Positions 54,501-63,539 are shown, numbered from the stretch's first letter. The stretch is 64,000 bases of DNA from Enoplolaimus lenunculus (GCA_030248215.1 JASANG010001012.1:1-64000); one strand, 5' to 3'. Numbers and translations are program-made. The notes: generated by a model from the letters alone, not told the origin.

Positions 54501-57500
54501 ACCAGCAGAATGGGATTTTTGTATTTTATCATGTCGTAAATTTCAGTTTTTTTATCTTTTATAAGCCATTTATCGCTAAACATTAATGTTTGTTTAATAG
54601 CAGTGGCGGAGCCAAAGTTGGGCCCTCACCGACACTGAAAATTTTGCGATGCAAATGGTTCATCTGACCCCAAAATATGAAAATTATGCTTGGATGGAAG
54701 ATAAAATGAAAAAATGTCTGTTCAATGTGAGTTCAAAGCCTTACGCTGTCGAAATATTTACGGAAGACACTTTAAAAAGTTCGCCACTGTGTATGCGTAA
54801 GGGGTTGTCGCGTCATTTCAAGATTTTGTACGGCGCATACGCGTAGTTATCGGTAAACCCTGTAGCAGTAGTATAAGCATATTCCTCAGCGTAAAGCCTT
54901 AACCCTTAGCGTAAAGCAAAAAGACATTAGTCTAAAGCTTAAGCTTACTCTTGTGCATCTTATCTGTACATGAGCCGCTCTTATTAATTAATATACCGTT
55001 AATATATTAATGTCTAATATTGTTTCAGCTGTTGGAATATCGCATAATCTCGGCGTCCCAAAAATAAGGCATGGTTGGTTACCTGTTGGACCAGGTGTTT
55101 TATGTAAGCGCATTCAGTGGTCTCGACAGGGGTGATTTTTTCTTGCATCCGTATAAGGTTGGGACCCATCACTTGAGCCTGGGACTCATCACTTAAGCCT
55201 AGCCACCTATCCTTGGCGATCCCAACCTTATGGTAGTGTGACGATAACTTGCAGTCAGCTTAGCTGAGCTCGCTTAGACGTGTTCGGGATAGGAATTCCG
55301 CGCCCAGACCTAGAGTGCCCCTATAGTTCATACCCATTATCACCGGACCGTGGATTGCTTTAATCAAGCAATCAAATCAACGTCTAGCCGGGTATTAGCC
55401 GGCCAGCCGAACGACGGCTGGACTTTTCGGCCGCAAGGTTCGGGGCTTGGAGTCTCTTATCCTCGCGCTTTCCTGCCTCTGGTTAAAACTTCTGACCACC
55501 GTGGCGAGACTCCCTTGACCATCCGGTGGGCAGGCAAAATTCAGAGTGTGGGAAAACAAATTCTTGGTGAAAAGGATATGGTCAAAAAGAAAAAAAAACG
55601 GGACCCGCACCGCCTATTTTTAAGGCTGTAGAAATTTTACTTACACAGAACATTCGAAACTCCCTGGAGGGACAATAATAAAAACAGCCGGCTACACCTA
55701 TGAAAAACAACTAATAAACAACGAGAAAGCAACGCTGGTAGGCATCGGCGAATGTTGACCTGCCATACTGCCAATTTTACGAGAAAAGTACAAACTGAAT
55801 GCCTAAAGAAAAGGATTTGTAGCCGTTTATATAGGTCTGATTCCGGCTACACCTATTTGGCATAAATTTGCATAAAATTCAGTGAAATTTGGAAATTTAA
55901 TAAATTTTCTGAAAAGCGGCAAGCGGTTTGCGTAGGGCGTATACTAGCAAAAGTACCAAGAGAAACAATAATATTAAAAACAAAAACAATAACAACTTTA
56001 GCAACACAGTAAATACTGTGAAGAAAGAAAGGGAAAAACCAAGCCAAAACGGCGATTTCGGGGAACCCAAAAAGTAATGTCTTATAAGAAGTTCCCGCGC
56101 AGTTTGTTGTTTCAGCTCCCAGGGATATTCGAGGTTCTAAAAATTATAAACCGCTTGTTCGCCTGAGAATCGCCATACCCCGAGGCCGCATAGCGCGACC
56201 AAGAGACAGGCAATGCCCATACCGCGCTTGATAACAAAATTCTCGCGGTTTCAACCCTGGCGCACACATTTTGCGCCGTGCGGACTGCATTAGAAAAATA
56301 ACGTGGCGACCTTTACGTGCACGTGCCCAAATGCATCCCTGCAATCCGCCAATGGTTTTTGGTATGATTTTGTACCAGTAGTTCTGGTTTAAAATGTATC
56401 AGTTGCCGAGCCAGACAAGCTTTTTGCATTCTCCCAATATTTAGACTTTGACTTAGGCTCTGGCTTGGTTAACGGCTTGTCTATGCCTAAATCTAAGCTT
56501 TATCGAACACAACGCTACGTGGGTAATGCTGGTTTATTTGTTCTTTTGATTAGCCAATCAAATTGGGCATTCGTAATCCTTCACCACATAAAAAACCTTG
56601 TTTAATTTATTGCTTGCAAATATGATGAAGCCACATAATTACAGAGCAAGTCAATTTTTGCTGCCCCGAACATCAGTTGTTGTTTGGAACGCCTTAGTTG
56701 CCAACTGGGGCAAATAGCTGCTTGGGGCACGGCATATATAAACTATAAATATTTTTGAAACAAATTTTTTGCGTTAATAATTTAAGTTCCCAGTCCTGAC
56801 TGTTATGACACAGAAAATTCGTGTTATCGTGACGACAGAGCAACATGTGTGAACGCTGATAATTATATCTTCTACAAAAATCACACCAAAAACGGTCTTG
56901 TGTGTCAGCAATGGAACTCAGCTTCACCCCACGACATTCCTTCTGAGTACCGAAACCAGCCTCGAAACTGGTGCCGGAACCCAAATGGCGTCCACCGGAA
57001 CCCTTGGTGTTATACGACTGATCCGTTTGTCGAATGGGATTATTGTTTTTATCCATGTGATCGTAAGTTTCGGTGGAAATTTGGACCACTGTAAAGAACA
57101 GGGCCGTAGGCACCGTTTCAGCTCATCAGGATTTCTTTTCCCGCGGGCTTTCTCTCACTAAAAGATCTAACGGCAACCCACTTATTAGAGGCGCCTGAAA
57201 ATAAACCAGTATTTTAAAGATCGCTGTGCACTCTGATGAAGTTTTGCGTTAGAACTTCAACGAATTTTACACATGGAAGTTTACTGGAAACAACAAAATT
57301 TATAACCCCACTAAATAAAGCGCTGAAATAATACTTCACCAGAGCACTTGAATGGTTTGCGCGGGTAAAAACTGCCAATTTTTTGACCGCATGTATACCT
57401 TTACTCCAGGGTTTACCTGCGTGCGCGTTTATCCGCGACTCAAAATCTTTACCCGACCTGCGTTTTAGCAGGGGTCTGTGTGCAACTACGGCTACTAGTA

Positions 57501-58845
57501 TGCATTAAATATTGCTATTTTATGTTTTTTCCAGCGATCGATGTTATTCAAAGGGAACATGAGATGCGAATTTCGCATGAACAGCTTCAAACAAAACCAG
57601 TAAACATTAGCGATCCAACTCGGTGGCTGGTAAGCATTCACTTTTGTATTTTTCGACTTTTTTTACACTTTTTCCCGCATATAAAGTTTAGACTTAGGCA
57701 TTAGATAAAGGCCCATACTGTGGGGTAGTCTATACGAGCCAATTTTTTAATTTGTTAATATTAGTCTTTAGAGCAAATTTTTTAACTTAAAATAAAATAG
57801 AAAAGTAACAAAGAACCACAGTTACATAATATATATGTCGTAGCGCAAATTGTAACGCAGGACATTTTGCTGCCGTGTATTTTGATTAGCTCTTGATTAA
57901 AGTACACGTAGGTGCACAAATGTGCAACTGGACAAAGGCTTCTCCAGTTCTCGGCTTCTAACGTGTGCCAGACATAAGTGAACAAAATTAAAAACATTTT
58001 TTGAAAACCTGTAGGACTTTGAAACATAAAACACATCAGATACAACAGGTATTCTACTAATCTTAATGTATACAGCATATTTACAGTTTTAATTTGCATA
58101 CGTAACGTAAAACAAAAAATCTGTTGGAACGCTGCCCAAAATACGTATGTTGGGCGTTTCAGTTTTAATATATGGATTAGCGAATACAACAAGAATGCAA
58201 GACGAACAAGACAATATAGCACACCGTTTGCTTTTGATAACCGCATTGTTGTATGCAAAGCGCTTCCAACTGTTGCAGTATCAACACTGACATTGACACT
58301 GTAACTTACAACTCCTTGCAAATTACTGGTATCAAAGCGATCACTGCGTAGTAAAATATCCTGCGTTGCGATTTGGGTTACGACATATATTCGCAATATG
58401 CAATTGCTTATGATGCAAACTAGGCAAATTTTATTATGTTAAACCTGTTGATTTTTTGCGTAAACCTTAATCAATTTACATTTTATATAGCAAATAATGA
58501 GCCCATGCAAAGATCATGGGCGGATCGTTTTTCCGCGGAGCTGCAATGGAGTACACTTAAAGATTTAGACTTGCTTTGACACAGGCTTTAGGATTAGGAA
58601 TATGCTTATACTACTGTTTACGTCCTTGTTCTATACACTGACCGAAAAACAAAACACTTTTGCCGCCGAGTTAATATTTTATAGAACAATATTCATAATT
58701 TCAGATAACATCAAAAATGTGTTCAATTATTTTGCAAAATCCGCATTTAAATTCGCGATATAATAAATGTTTAACTCGAGCAGAAGATGCTGATTTGTAC
58801 AAACCGGACGGTTTGAAGTTTCTTAGCGAAAACAGTTGTGAATAA
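48376..58845 (+). CDS. Kringle gene B: tandem paralogue of gene A
   Basis: Exons 48376-48522, 48972-49032, 49716-49781, 50414-50671, 53819-54079, 54245-54535, 56787-57062, 57535-57629 and 58705-58845 join to 531 codons plus TAA. The number, order and phases match gene A. Layout: N-terminal Cys module (1-49), linker (50-91), kringles K1 (92-177), K2 (178-264), K3 (265-361), K4 (362-453) and tail (454-531). The protein should be extracellular and disulphide-rich, binding other proteins through its kringles. No catalytic domain is present. Gene B sits 10.4 kb downstream of gene A in the same orientation, so the pair arose by tandem duplication. All frames are intact and splice sites are conventional. 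The start-codon exon was not found; a weak candidate exon lies at 40.28-40.37 kb. Confidence 0.85.
48729..48882. mobile_element. TTAGGC-family TIR element at the duplication edge
   Basis: Ends GGCCCATGTAAAGATCAAG and CTATACATTGGCC, inverted. The interior has CAGGCTTAGCCTTAGGCTTA. The duplication stops at this element's right end. Confidence 0.75.
48972..49032 (+). CDS. Kringle gene B exon 2
   Basis: LTKYVEYDLKEWNNDSINSA, 20 codons plus one base, phase 0 to 1. Acceptor TAAATTTACAG, donor G|GTATGT. Confidence 0.8.
49040..49710. other. Gene B intron 2
   Basis: A short TTAGGC fragment lies near 49260-49290. Nothing else is recognised. Confidence 0.4.
49716..49781 (+). CDS. Kringle gene B exon 3: acidic/proline linker
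   Basis: 22 codons, phase 1 to 1, VDSEQEEQPLPPYLALKETT. PLPPYL and the following K-T-Q are shared with gene A. Confidence 0.8.
50414..50671 (+). CDS. Kringle gene B exon 4: kringle K1
   Basis: 258 bp, phase 1 to 1. CFSSYFDCFHAEYSEC, CQRWESDAPHPHKR, NLCRNPDNSRGGPWCYT, RWDYCFQPC. Positions 50436-50658 are almost identical to gene A K1. Confidence 0.93.
50924..51066. mobile_element. TTAGGC-family TIR element, GTTACTTTAAGGGGCG subfamily
   Basis: Ends GGCCCATGTTACTTTAAGGG and CCCTTAAAGTAACATTGGCC, an inverted repeat of about 20 bp. The interior has GCTTAGGCTTACGCTTAGG. Confidence 0.8.
51357..53790. repeat. 15-bp satellite (AAAGATTAATTGAAG)n with higher-order duplication
   Basis: About 120 units of AAAGATTAATT(T/G)AAG in three blocks (51357-52497, 52806-53048, 53358-53790). 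They are separated by two nearly identical ~310-bp non-repetitive segments (52498-52806 and 53049-53358), so a unit of about 550 bp has itself been duplicated. The array fills the intron between K1 and K2 of gene B and ends about 30 bp before the K2 exon. Confidence 0.95.
53819..54079 (+). CDS. Kringle gene B exon 5: kringle K2
   Basis: 261 bp, phase 1 to 1, acceptor TTTTATAG and donor A|GTAGGT. CFNTYLNCFKDSPVC, CQRWSTNSPHW, LPGNYCMNPDN, GPWCYTMD, CVQKC. About half of the residues match gene A K2. Confidence 0.9.
54245..54535 (+). CDS. Kringle gene B exon 6: kringle K3, second subtype
   Basis: 291 bp, phase 1 to 1. CHDRANNCWRSDDNYC, GTPCLEWSKTG, GNSCRIGN, RPWCYTSK, EWDFCILSC. It is 15 bp longer than gene A K3 at the 5' side. 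The position of the gene A acceptor AG reads CG here, and an upstream GCTGCAG in the same phase is the likely acceptor, adding TSFFG-type residues. Confidence 0.87.
54853..54977. mobile_element. TTAGGC-family element, eroded
   Basis: Contains CAGTAGTATAAGCATATTCC, CTAAAGCTTAAGCTTACTC and CATCTTATCTGTACATGAGCC, in family order. Confidence 0.5.
55040..56345. other. GC-richer structured block, origin unknown
   Basis: Several strong hairpins, for example GCCGGGTATTAGCCGGC and CCAGCCGAACGACGGCTGG near 55390-55425 and GTTGGGACCC pairing with GGCGATCCCAACC between 55160 and 55230. Composition is unlike the flanking introns. It resembles the 5' region of a LINE-like element or a structured RNA, but no reverse transcriptase is seen. 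It lies inside the K3-K4 intron of gene B. Confidence 0.35.
56787..57062 (+). CDS. Kringle gene B exon 7: kringle K4
   Basis: 276 bp, phase 1 to 1. CYDTENSCYRDDRATC, HTKNGLVCQQWNSASPHD, NWCRNPNG, PWCYTTD, EWDYCFYPC. Acceptor AATTTAAG is chosen over the CCCAG 6 bp inside because only it keeps the frame. Confidence 0.9.
57535..57629 (+). CDS. Kringle gene B exon 8: tail part 1
   Basis: Phase 1 to 0, acceptor TTTTTTCCAG, donor CTG|GTAAGC. Encodes IDVIQREHEMRISHEQLQ and ends NISDPTRWL, aligned with gene A (DDPTRWM). Confidence 0.75.
57782..58396 (-). CDS. Antisense open frame in the last intron of gene B, unrecognised
   Basis: About 204 codons without a stop on the minus strand in AT-rich DNA, which is unusual by chance. 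The first ATG is some 50 codons in (MRLSKANGVLYCLVRLAF). Several hydrophobic segments give a membrane-protein look, but no family is recognised and codon use is unremarkable. It is either a nested gene, an exapted transposon piece or chance. Confidence 0.2.
   Translation of the reverse strand: MRIYVVTQIATQDILLRSDRFDTSNLQGVVSYSVNVSVDTATVGSALHTTMRLSKANGVLYCLVRLAFLLYSLIHILKLKRPTYVFWAAFQQIFCFTLRMQIKTVNMLYTLRLVEYLLYLMCFMFQSPTGFQKMFLILFTYVWHTLEAENWRSLCPVAHLCTYVYFNQELIKIHGSKMSCVTICATTYILCNCGSLLLFYFILS
58501..58645. mobile_element. TTAGGC-family TIR element
   Basis: Ends GCCCATGCAAAGATCATGGG and CCTTGTTCTATACACTGACC. It lies about 60 bp before the acceptor of gene B exon 9. Confidence 0.6.
58705..58845 (+). 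CDS. Kringle gene B exon 9: C-terminal tail and stop
   Basis: 46 codons plus TAA. ITSKMCSIILQNPHL, RYNKCLTRAEDADLYKPDG and ends SENSCE. It aligns with gene A exon 9. Confidence 0.82.
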   Translation: MTSKMCSIILQNPHLNSRYNKCLTRAEDADLYKPDGLKFLSENSCE

Positions 58846-58854
58846 ATTAATAAA
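58841..58854 (+). promoter_or_regulatory. Two polyadenylation signals at the gene B stop codon
   Basis: AATAAA occurs at 58841-58846, overlapping the stop codon, and again at 58849-58854. Either would give an extremely short 3' UTR. Confidence 0.5.
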
Positions 58855-58855
58855 G

Positions 58856-59169
58856 CCAAGAGTCGATGATGTATACTTCTACAAGAGTAGGCAACTGGGT
58901 ACATTTTGTGCAGAAAAAAATATATATGGCACGTGCTGCGTTTTTGGCCTACTCCATGACCCTTGTTTTAGAAGGGGTACATCCTATGCAAACCATGTTA
59001 CTTTATTTATCCGGTTTTAAAAATGTTCCGCTTATCGTTAATTTTAGGGTTTGCATGTGACGATGTCTCCACTAATAAGGAGGGTTGCGAAAAACGCAAC
59101 GCCCGGTGGTACATTTTGTACAATGTGGTATCCCAAGAGTTACACACTCTTGTATCATACACTCTTGCT
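58856..59169. mobile_element. TIR element of the CCAAGAGT family
   Basis: Left GCCAAGAGTCGATGATGTAT and right ATACACTCTTGCTA are inverted ends of about 38 bp. The interior has AAAAACGCAACGCCCGGTGG. It begins about 10 bp after the stop codon of gene B. Confidence 0.7.
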
Positions 59170-59449
59170 AAAACTCAAAGTTGTAGAAATATTCCCGGGT
59201 GCGCGTTGTTAAAGTTAGAATACGTTGCAAAATTTACCCGATTCCCAAGGAGCGTTTCCGCGCAGGGCAGAAACCGCTGGCACTTATTATTTTTAAGATG
59301 CTGGGCGGACGTCTACCCCGTGGGCGTAAACAAGTGGCACGGGGTCAGGCGATCCGCTGGAGTATAAATGAGCAGTTAAAAAGGAATAAGTTTTGAGCGT
59401 AAGCAACCTGCTTCAACGCATTCAAACAATAGTCACTAACCTTGTGTTA

Positions 59450-59930
59450 ATCTGCATTCACCCCAACTCAATTACAATCCAATCATAGAATTCGAAAACT
59501 TGGCGCGCCTGGTTCCTGGTTTCGGAGCTGATTGAGTAAGTTCTTGTTGCAGTCTCTGTTGTTTTTGCTGTTGCTGCTTTCGCTTCGAAATTTTTCAGCC
59601 TACGCTTTCTGGCCGGTTTTTAGAAATTTATGAATATTTACGAAAATTTCAAGAAGCTTATTCAAATAAGCTTCTGATTATGCAAAATGGACGTTAGCCA
59701 AACAACAGGGTATAAAAATCGCTGCCAATTTGACGATTCAAGCATTCAGTCTTTTATGTTTTCTAGTTTTTAGACAGGTGTGCCCGACTTCGATCAAAGA
59801 AGTCGGATGCAGCATGTCTTTTTGCAACCTGTTCTCTCAGGTGCCGGTGGCCAGAGGTGTTAACACTCGAAAGAATAAAAAAATTTTCTATTTCTTTTTG
59901 TGAAATGTTTGTTGTTTGATTATGTGACCC
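59450..59930 (+). mobile_element. Possible solo LTR fossil (or a host promoter)
   Basis: Within 180 bp lie TATAAAAA (59710), an initiator-like CATTCAGTC about 35 bp later, a short hairpin CCGACTTC/GAAGTCGG and AATAAA (about 59875). That TATA-start-hairpin-polyA order is typical of an LTR. Boundaries are uncertain and no internal retroelement genes are present. It could instead be a promoter serving the gene C side of the duplication. Family and age are not determinable. Confidence 0.35.
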
Positions 59931-60600
59931 ATTGTAAAGAATATGGACCTGCCCACTGAAAGACAGTCGGAGAAAAAGACTTTGATAATGAAAAGCTTAG
60001 GCTGAGTTTCAGGATAGGTTTAGAATTATGCCCATTGCCGGGTTCACATTATAACTAGGGCAACCCGGAACACATTTGTCCCTGCGACTTTAATAGCGGG
60101 TATTAATACGAGGAAATATGAATGTACATGATATTCACTTTCATATCACTGATTTCAAGTAATCATCGTATACAAAAGCCATAAGTCACATGATATCACT
60201 GGACATTTATGCGAATATCATATTGTATTCCAAAATTCTACCAAATATCACATATTATTATGCAGGACAATGTAATTTGCGCCCACTAATAAAAAATAGT
60301 AAAAACTTGGATAATTTTGCATTAAATGTTAACCATTCTTTAAGTAGTTTGTATTTTTGTGCTCCTGATAAAAATTTCTCCTAAATATGTTCTTATGTAC
60401 AATAAATTCAACAAATGTTAGTTTAACATGACATTCCACAGGACCTTCAGGTTAGTTTACAACATCATTGCAGACAGTTTCAAACATGTCATAAGATGTT
60501 GACGAATAATATTCCAAATATCATATGATATTGCAGTACAAACAATAAATGTCACATTACGACAACAAAAACTTCAAATTTTCTTTAATTTGATAGCGAA
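59931..60600. other. AT-rich spacer
   Basis: Repeated ATATCACATGATAT-like words (60115-60255, 60510-60540) and a fragment of the GGGTTCACATTATAAC TIR family near 60045-60090. No gene. Confidence 0.45.
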
Positions 60601-61612
60601 TTAACGTGTTTAGGCTTATGCTTGAGCTTAGGTCTAGGCTTCAATTTAGGCGTAGTATTCATGCCGTATAGCTAAAACTGACTTTGAAATTTAGCAAAAT
60701 GTTCAATTTCTAAACTATTATTTCTAATAAATTTTCAACGGAAAAATGATGAAAATTCGAAGCTAAAAGCTTAATATTCTATACCTAACAGCATTTTTTC
60801 TTGGTTCCAAAACCGACTTAAGTCAAACGTTGATTTTTAGGCCATTTAGTTCCTGTAAATCAGCCAAAATTGGAAAATGAAAATCTATTTTTGAAATTCT
60901 TATCAAGAATTCATAAAAACTCATCTGTAGGATTGAACTTTAAGTAAAAATTTGAATGTTGTATTGTTAAGTTTCGTAATGTTCATTACGTTAACAAATA
61001 TAATAACTATGTTATTGCTGGGCGGTCCGGCTCAGGTTAGTAAATGCTAATGTCTGTTTCGTATCTTATTCTTCAAGTATCACAATATTAATACTTCTCG
61101 TTTATAATTATATTAATGCTTAACCTTACTTTATGGCAGTCCCAAAGAAAAACGTTCTGCTCCTGATCCTTACATGGGCCACAGTTTGTAAGAGAAGAGA
61201 AAAGTAGACTCTTTTACAGGCTGAAAAGAATTAATTAACCTCTGCTCATAAAGATGATTAAAGTATTCTCGGAAGATATCATTGGGGGGTTAACCGCGTA
61301 CCTCCCGTCAGTGTCGACTTAATCTTACTTTTGGCTATAAGCTTAAATTTATGTTGATTGAACAAGATTGGTCATTAACACGATATTGTGAACGCAAAGC
61401 AATGCGTGTTTTCGCTAAAACAATAGGGAAATGGTGTTCCTCGTAGACCAATTTATACCACATTAAATCTACCTATAAAGGTTATAAAATTTTCTAAATT
61501 ACGTAATGATTCTATTTTAAGCCGAGATTATATTTCAAATTAGCTTTTTGACAGATGCCTTGGGGAACGGGAAACTGCTCGTGACTAGGAAAAGTTGTTT
61601 TGAAATGGGCAA

Positions 61613-61859
61613 TGTGAGACATGCTTGTCCGTTATGTGCACATGCAATATAGTGCAGTGCGCTGTATGTATGCTAGCTGGCAGCATACGGTCGACAAATA
61701 TAGTCGACGAAAAATGCAGTTGGACAGGCGGGCTACGTGGCGCAGTGGTAGAGTGTTCGCTTAAGGATCCATAGGCTGAGCGTTCGATCCCCGCTCTAGC
61801 CCGCTTTTCCAGCTGCTTAGTTAAAAGGTCTGATGTCCCGGCTCCTACCTAGACTGACA
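61613..61859 (+). mobile_element. 247-bp insertion with tRNA-like core and TG...CA ends
   Basis: Absent from the partner duplicate (46508 region). GGCAA is present on both sides (61608-61612 and 61860-61864). The element starts TGTGAGACATGC and ends CTAGACTGACA. It contains the tRNA-like 61730-61802. It may be a tRNA-derived SINE, or a small solo LTR or TRIM-like fossil given the TG...CA ends and 5-bp duplication. Confidence 0.7.
61730..61802 (+). tRNA. tRNA-like sequence inside a mobile element (probably not a working tRNA)
   Basis: 73 nt with GGGCTA/TAGCCC acceptor pairing, A box TGGCGCAGTGGTAGAGTG and B box GTTCGATCCCC. The D arm pairs weakly with G-U pairs, and the anticodon arm around CTTAAGGATCC does not close. 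Hence I read it as a tRNA-derived Pol III promoter. Confidence 0.4.
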
Positions 61860-61874
61860 GGCAAAACACTGTTA

Positions 61875-62453
61875 CGCGGGGTTTATGATATAAAACTGGG
61901 GCAGCAAGAAACACGTTTTATTTCTATTTACAGAGCAGCTTTGAATTTCTTGCAACTGCAAATTATTCACTGGAATTCATGCTGTTAAATTTAACTCGAA
62001 CCTGTGAATGCAGTTGCAAGTCGATTGAATTTCTTCCACTTGCGGTTTGTTTGGTCAATCGGAATGTTTCCTTGAAAATACTTTACAGCTGCAAGTATTT
62101 TGTTCAAGTTGAACTTAAGTGTCTGCATACCTGGTGTAAAATAACCAAATTGTGCTGTTACTAGAATTTAATTTTTTGCGTTTAGTAATATATTTAGCAA
62201 AAATTTCCTTGGAAAATACAAACATAGAAGCTAATTCAGCGTTTGAATTCATTTACTACTTTGTTTTCTTTTATTAATGCGCGCAAATTACATCCATCGT
62301 CAACTTGAGTGCAGTGTTTTGTAAGCCAACATCATTTGATATTCAAAGTTTGTTCGCACACCCGCTGTTTGGTTCACAAGAAATCAGGTTGACATCAAAT
62401 CAACATAGACCAAACGTGTTTCGGGCTGCTCCAGTTATAACGTGAACCTCACA
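61875..62453. mobile_element. TIR element (GGGTTCACGTTATAACTGGGG type), uninterrupted copy
   Basis: About 580 bp between CGGGGTTTATGATATAAAAC and GTTATAACGTGAACCTC. It has no open reading frame of note. Confidence 0.7.
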
Positions 62454-62815
62454 TTAGGCTCTTGCAGACTTGTGAAATATCTATCGAAATTGCTATATTC
62501 AACATGAATATTTTAATAAATAACAAATATTAAAAGAATATAAATAATTAATCCAATAAATAAATAAATAAATAAATAAAAACAAATGAAAATATAAATA
62601 TGCATACGAATCTTGTTTTTACGTTTTCAAAAAACAAACTCAAGGTTGAAGATAGTTAATAACGGAACCGTATGGACTTTTATAAAAATAACTAAACAAA
62701 CAAATAAAAATAAATATACACATAAACAAATAAACAAAAAATCAATGAAAACTAATAAAAATATGTTCAGAAATACAAAATAAAACAATAATATAACTTA
62801 CGATTTTTGTTTCAG

Positions 62816-62962
62816 ATTTTCGCCGAATTAACCATCGAGTATGGACTCAAAGTTGAAGACAGCCACATAACAGAACCGGAAGAGCTTCCGTGTCGCAATG
62901 GGCATTCGTGCAGTTTTAAACAATGCTTGAAAACCGGATACGATCATGCACCGGATGCTGTT
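62816..62962 (+). CDS. Kringle gene C exon 1 (third copy), gene incomplete in window
   Basis: 49 codons, phases 0 and 0, same protein as gene B exon 1 (CSFKQCLKTGYDHAPDAV), with an intact TTTGTTTCAG acceptor and GTT|GTAAGA donor. In gene B exon 2 follows after 449 bp. No equivalent is visible in the 1 kb to the window end, and homology to gene B stops at 63308. Either the intron is longer or this is an orphan duplicated exon. Confidence 0.75.
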
Positions 62963-63169
62963 GTAAGATTGTCGTTCAGTTGTCGTTCTATTGCCAGTTA
63001 GTAACAGATTCTGAAACAAGTAAACTATATAACCTGAAGGTGCAGATATAAATTGAGATAAATCCTGCAGAATATGAATAAACGATTGAAAACAGCTAAA
63101 AGATCTTCTAAGCAACCAACGAAAGAAATATTCGTTGTGGGGTTTTCGTCCCCATTGATTCATACATCA

Positions 63170-63308
63170 GGCCATTGTAAAGATCAAGAATGGAACGTTT
63201 TTATGCGGGACTGCAATAGAGCAAAACTTAAGCGTCAAACTATATTTGGCTTAGTCTCAGGCTTAGGAATATGTTTGTACTACTCTTATGACCCTATTCT
63301 ATACATTG
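63170..63308. mobile_element. TTAGGC-family TIR element at the duplication edge (short copy)
   Basis: Counterpart of 48729-48882. Starts GGCCATTGTAAAGATCAAG and ends CTATACATTG, where similarity between the copies stops. Confidence 0.7.
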
Positions 63309-63539
63309 AACTCCAAAATCTGTGCTGAGACGGAGTAAGGGTGGCACTACTTACCCTTCGTCGCCAAAAACCATTTCTAACAAAAAATTATTTATCAAAT
63401 AACAAAAAAGTAAATCGCAAACCGAAACTTGACAAAATGGAGAAATTGTGGCCAGTTTTGTTTATTTTTAATATTTATTTTGTAAGCTGAAGATTAAACG
63501 TAATTTTCACATATTTAATTTAAAGTAATTCGTTATATC

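Larger units (their letters stand above)
60600..63308. repeat. Segmental duplication, short copy (partner 41.2-48.9 kb)
   Basis: Same block order as the long copy but without the foldback, the 18-bp satellite, both modular elements and one E-box MITE. It has its own 247-bp insertion at 61613-61859. Both edges lie in TTAGGC-rich sequence. Confidence 0.85.
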
